Of a DNA stretch of 64,000 nt, positions 63,547-64,000 are shown in pieces (the first letter of the stretch is position 1; the number at the start of each line of letters is the position of its first letter). The translations under genes were made by a program, and so were the position numbers. The DNA comes from Bifidobacterium tissieri (GTDB taxonomy: Bacteria > Actinomycetota > Actinomycetes > Actinomycetales > Bifidobacteriaceae): assembly GCF_002259645.1 (NCBI RefSeq), contig NZ_MWWV01000004.1, forward strand, positions 341,493 through 405,492, written 5' to 3'. Below the pieces are notes generated by a model. The model saw only the letters and a list, made by a program, of their open reading frames with translations. It was not told the origin of the DNA and ran no database searches.

Positions 63547-64000
63547 ATGAACACACCCAGTTGCGCCGTGTGCGGCGAGCCGATGAAACGGAACGGAAGA
63601 ACAAGCTCGGGGCGGGTCAGGTGGCGGTGCCGGGACGCCGGCTGCGGGAGCTCGCGCACCCAGTCGCGCGACAACAGGGCCCGTGACCTGCGGTGCGGAC
63701 TGGACTGGCTGTTCTCCAAACGGTCGCAGGCCGAGCACGACCTGCCCTCCCGCACGTTGCGCCGCCGGTGCGAGCTGATGTGGGGCCTGTGGCCGCCGGT
63801 GCCCCTGGTGGACGAGGTGCGTCACGTGGTGCATGTGGACGGCATCCACCTGCACCGCGACGCCGTGGTACTGATCGCCATCGCCGACGGGCACGTGATC
63901 GGCTGGCACATCGCCAAAAGCGAGCGGTCGGCGGCGTGGCAGAGCCTGATGGCGCGCATCGCGCCACCGGACGTGCTCGTGTGCGACGGCGGGGGCGGCA
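63547..64000 (+). CDS. IS1249-like transposase, N-terminal part
   Basis: At least 151 residues, cut by the right edge. Begins with a zinc-ribbon (CAVCG near 6-10 and CRDAGC near 28-33) and a basic stretch, then HVDGIHLHRDAVVLIAIADGHVIGWH (first catalytic Asp) and VLVCDGGGG (second Asp). This matches the DDE fold of IS256-group IS1249-type transposases as recalled. Frame is open to the edge, so no damage is visible. Confidence 0.85.
   Translation, partial: MNTPSCAVCGEPMKRNGRTSSGRVRWRCRDAGCGSSRTQSRDNRARDLRCGLDWLFSKRSQAEHDLPSRTLRRRCELMWGLWPPVPLVDEVRHVVHVDGIHLHRDAVVLIAIADGHVIGWHIAKSERSAAWQSLMARIAPPDVLVCDGGGG

Overview
The window is GC-rich DNA, densely coding on both strands. Its content fits a Bifidobacterium or a close relative: a GH13 alpha-glucosidase beside a sugar MFS permease, a GH78 rhamnosidase locus, several LacI/Lrp/PucR-type regulators, the actinobacterial rpmE-prfA-prmC-tsaC-wecA-atpI gene order, and IS607- and IS1249-like elements. 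Genus assignment is an inference from gene content. There is no CRISPR array and no rRNA; one tRNA-Met(CAU) is present.

Layout. 1-2.6 kb: end of an alpha-glucosidase gene and an MFS sugar permease. 3-5 kb: a secreted arylsulfate sulfotransferase, a 134-bp perfectly centred nested palindromic element, and a small zinc-ribbon protein. 5.4-6.9 kb: guaB, possibly leaderless. 7.1-18.2 kb: the conserved rpmE-prfA-prmC-tsaC-wecA-atpI cluster, interrupted between prmC and tsaC by a three-gene ABC exporter, a divergent NarL-type two-component system and a sugar O-acetyltransferase.

18.4-34.4 kb: a class III aminotransferase, a PotABCD-type polyamine ABC transporter whose potC carries an in-frame stop, an amidohydrolase, N-carbamoylputrescine amidase, agmatine deiminase, an Opp-type ABC transporter and a divergent Lrp/AsnC regulator. 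34.5-39.9 kb: GH78 rhamnosidase, MFS permease and LacI regulator. 40-50.6 kb: a semialdehyde dehydrogenase, an IS607 element (serine recombinase plus TnpB), a PucR regulator, and a plus-strand run of nitrilase-family amidase, PuuP-like putrescine/amino acid permease, GABA aminotransferase and 4-hydroxybutyrate dehydrogenase.

Read together, 18-50 kb encodes a plausible route from agmatine through N-carbamoylputrescine, putrescine, 4-aminobutanal, GABA and succinic semialdehyde to 4-hydroxybutyrate (or succinate), with two or three importers and two dedicated regulators. The agmatine-to-putrescine and GABA-to-4-hydroxybutyrate ends are well supported by family; the middle step (putrescine aminotransferase) is an inference.

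50.7-64 kb: tRNA-Met, a voltage-gated-type K+ channel, alpha/beta hydrolase, an atypical peptide deformylase, a second sugar O-acetyltransferase, PAP2 phosphatase, a UvrA-like ABC ATPase, flavodoxin, a pair of related surface proteins, a DUF1275 protein, a Zn alcohol dehydrogenase and the start of an IS1249-like transposase. Flavodoxin and the alcohol dehydrogenase share a palindromic operator-like motif.
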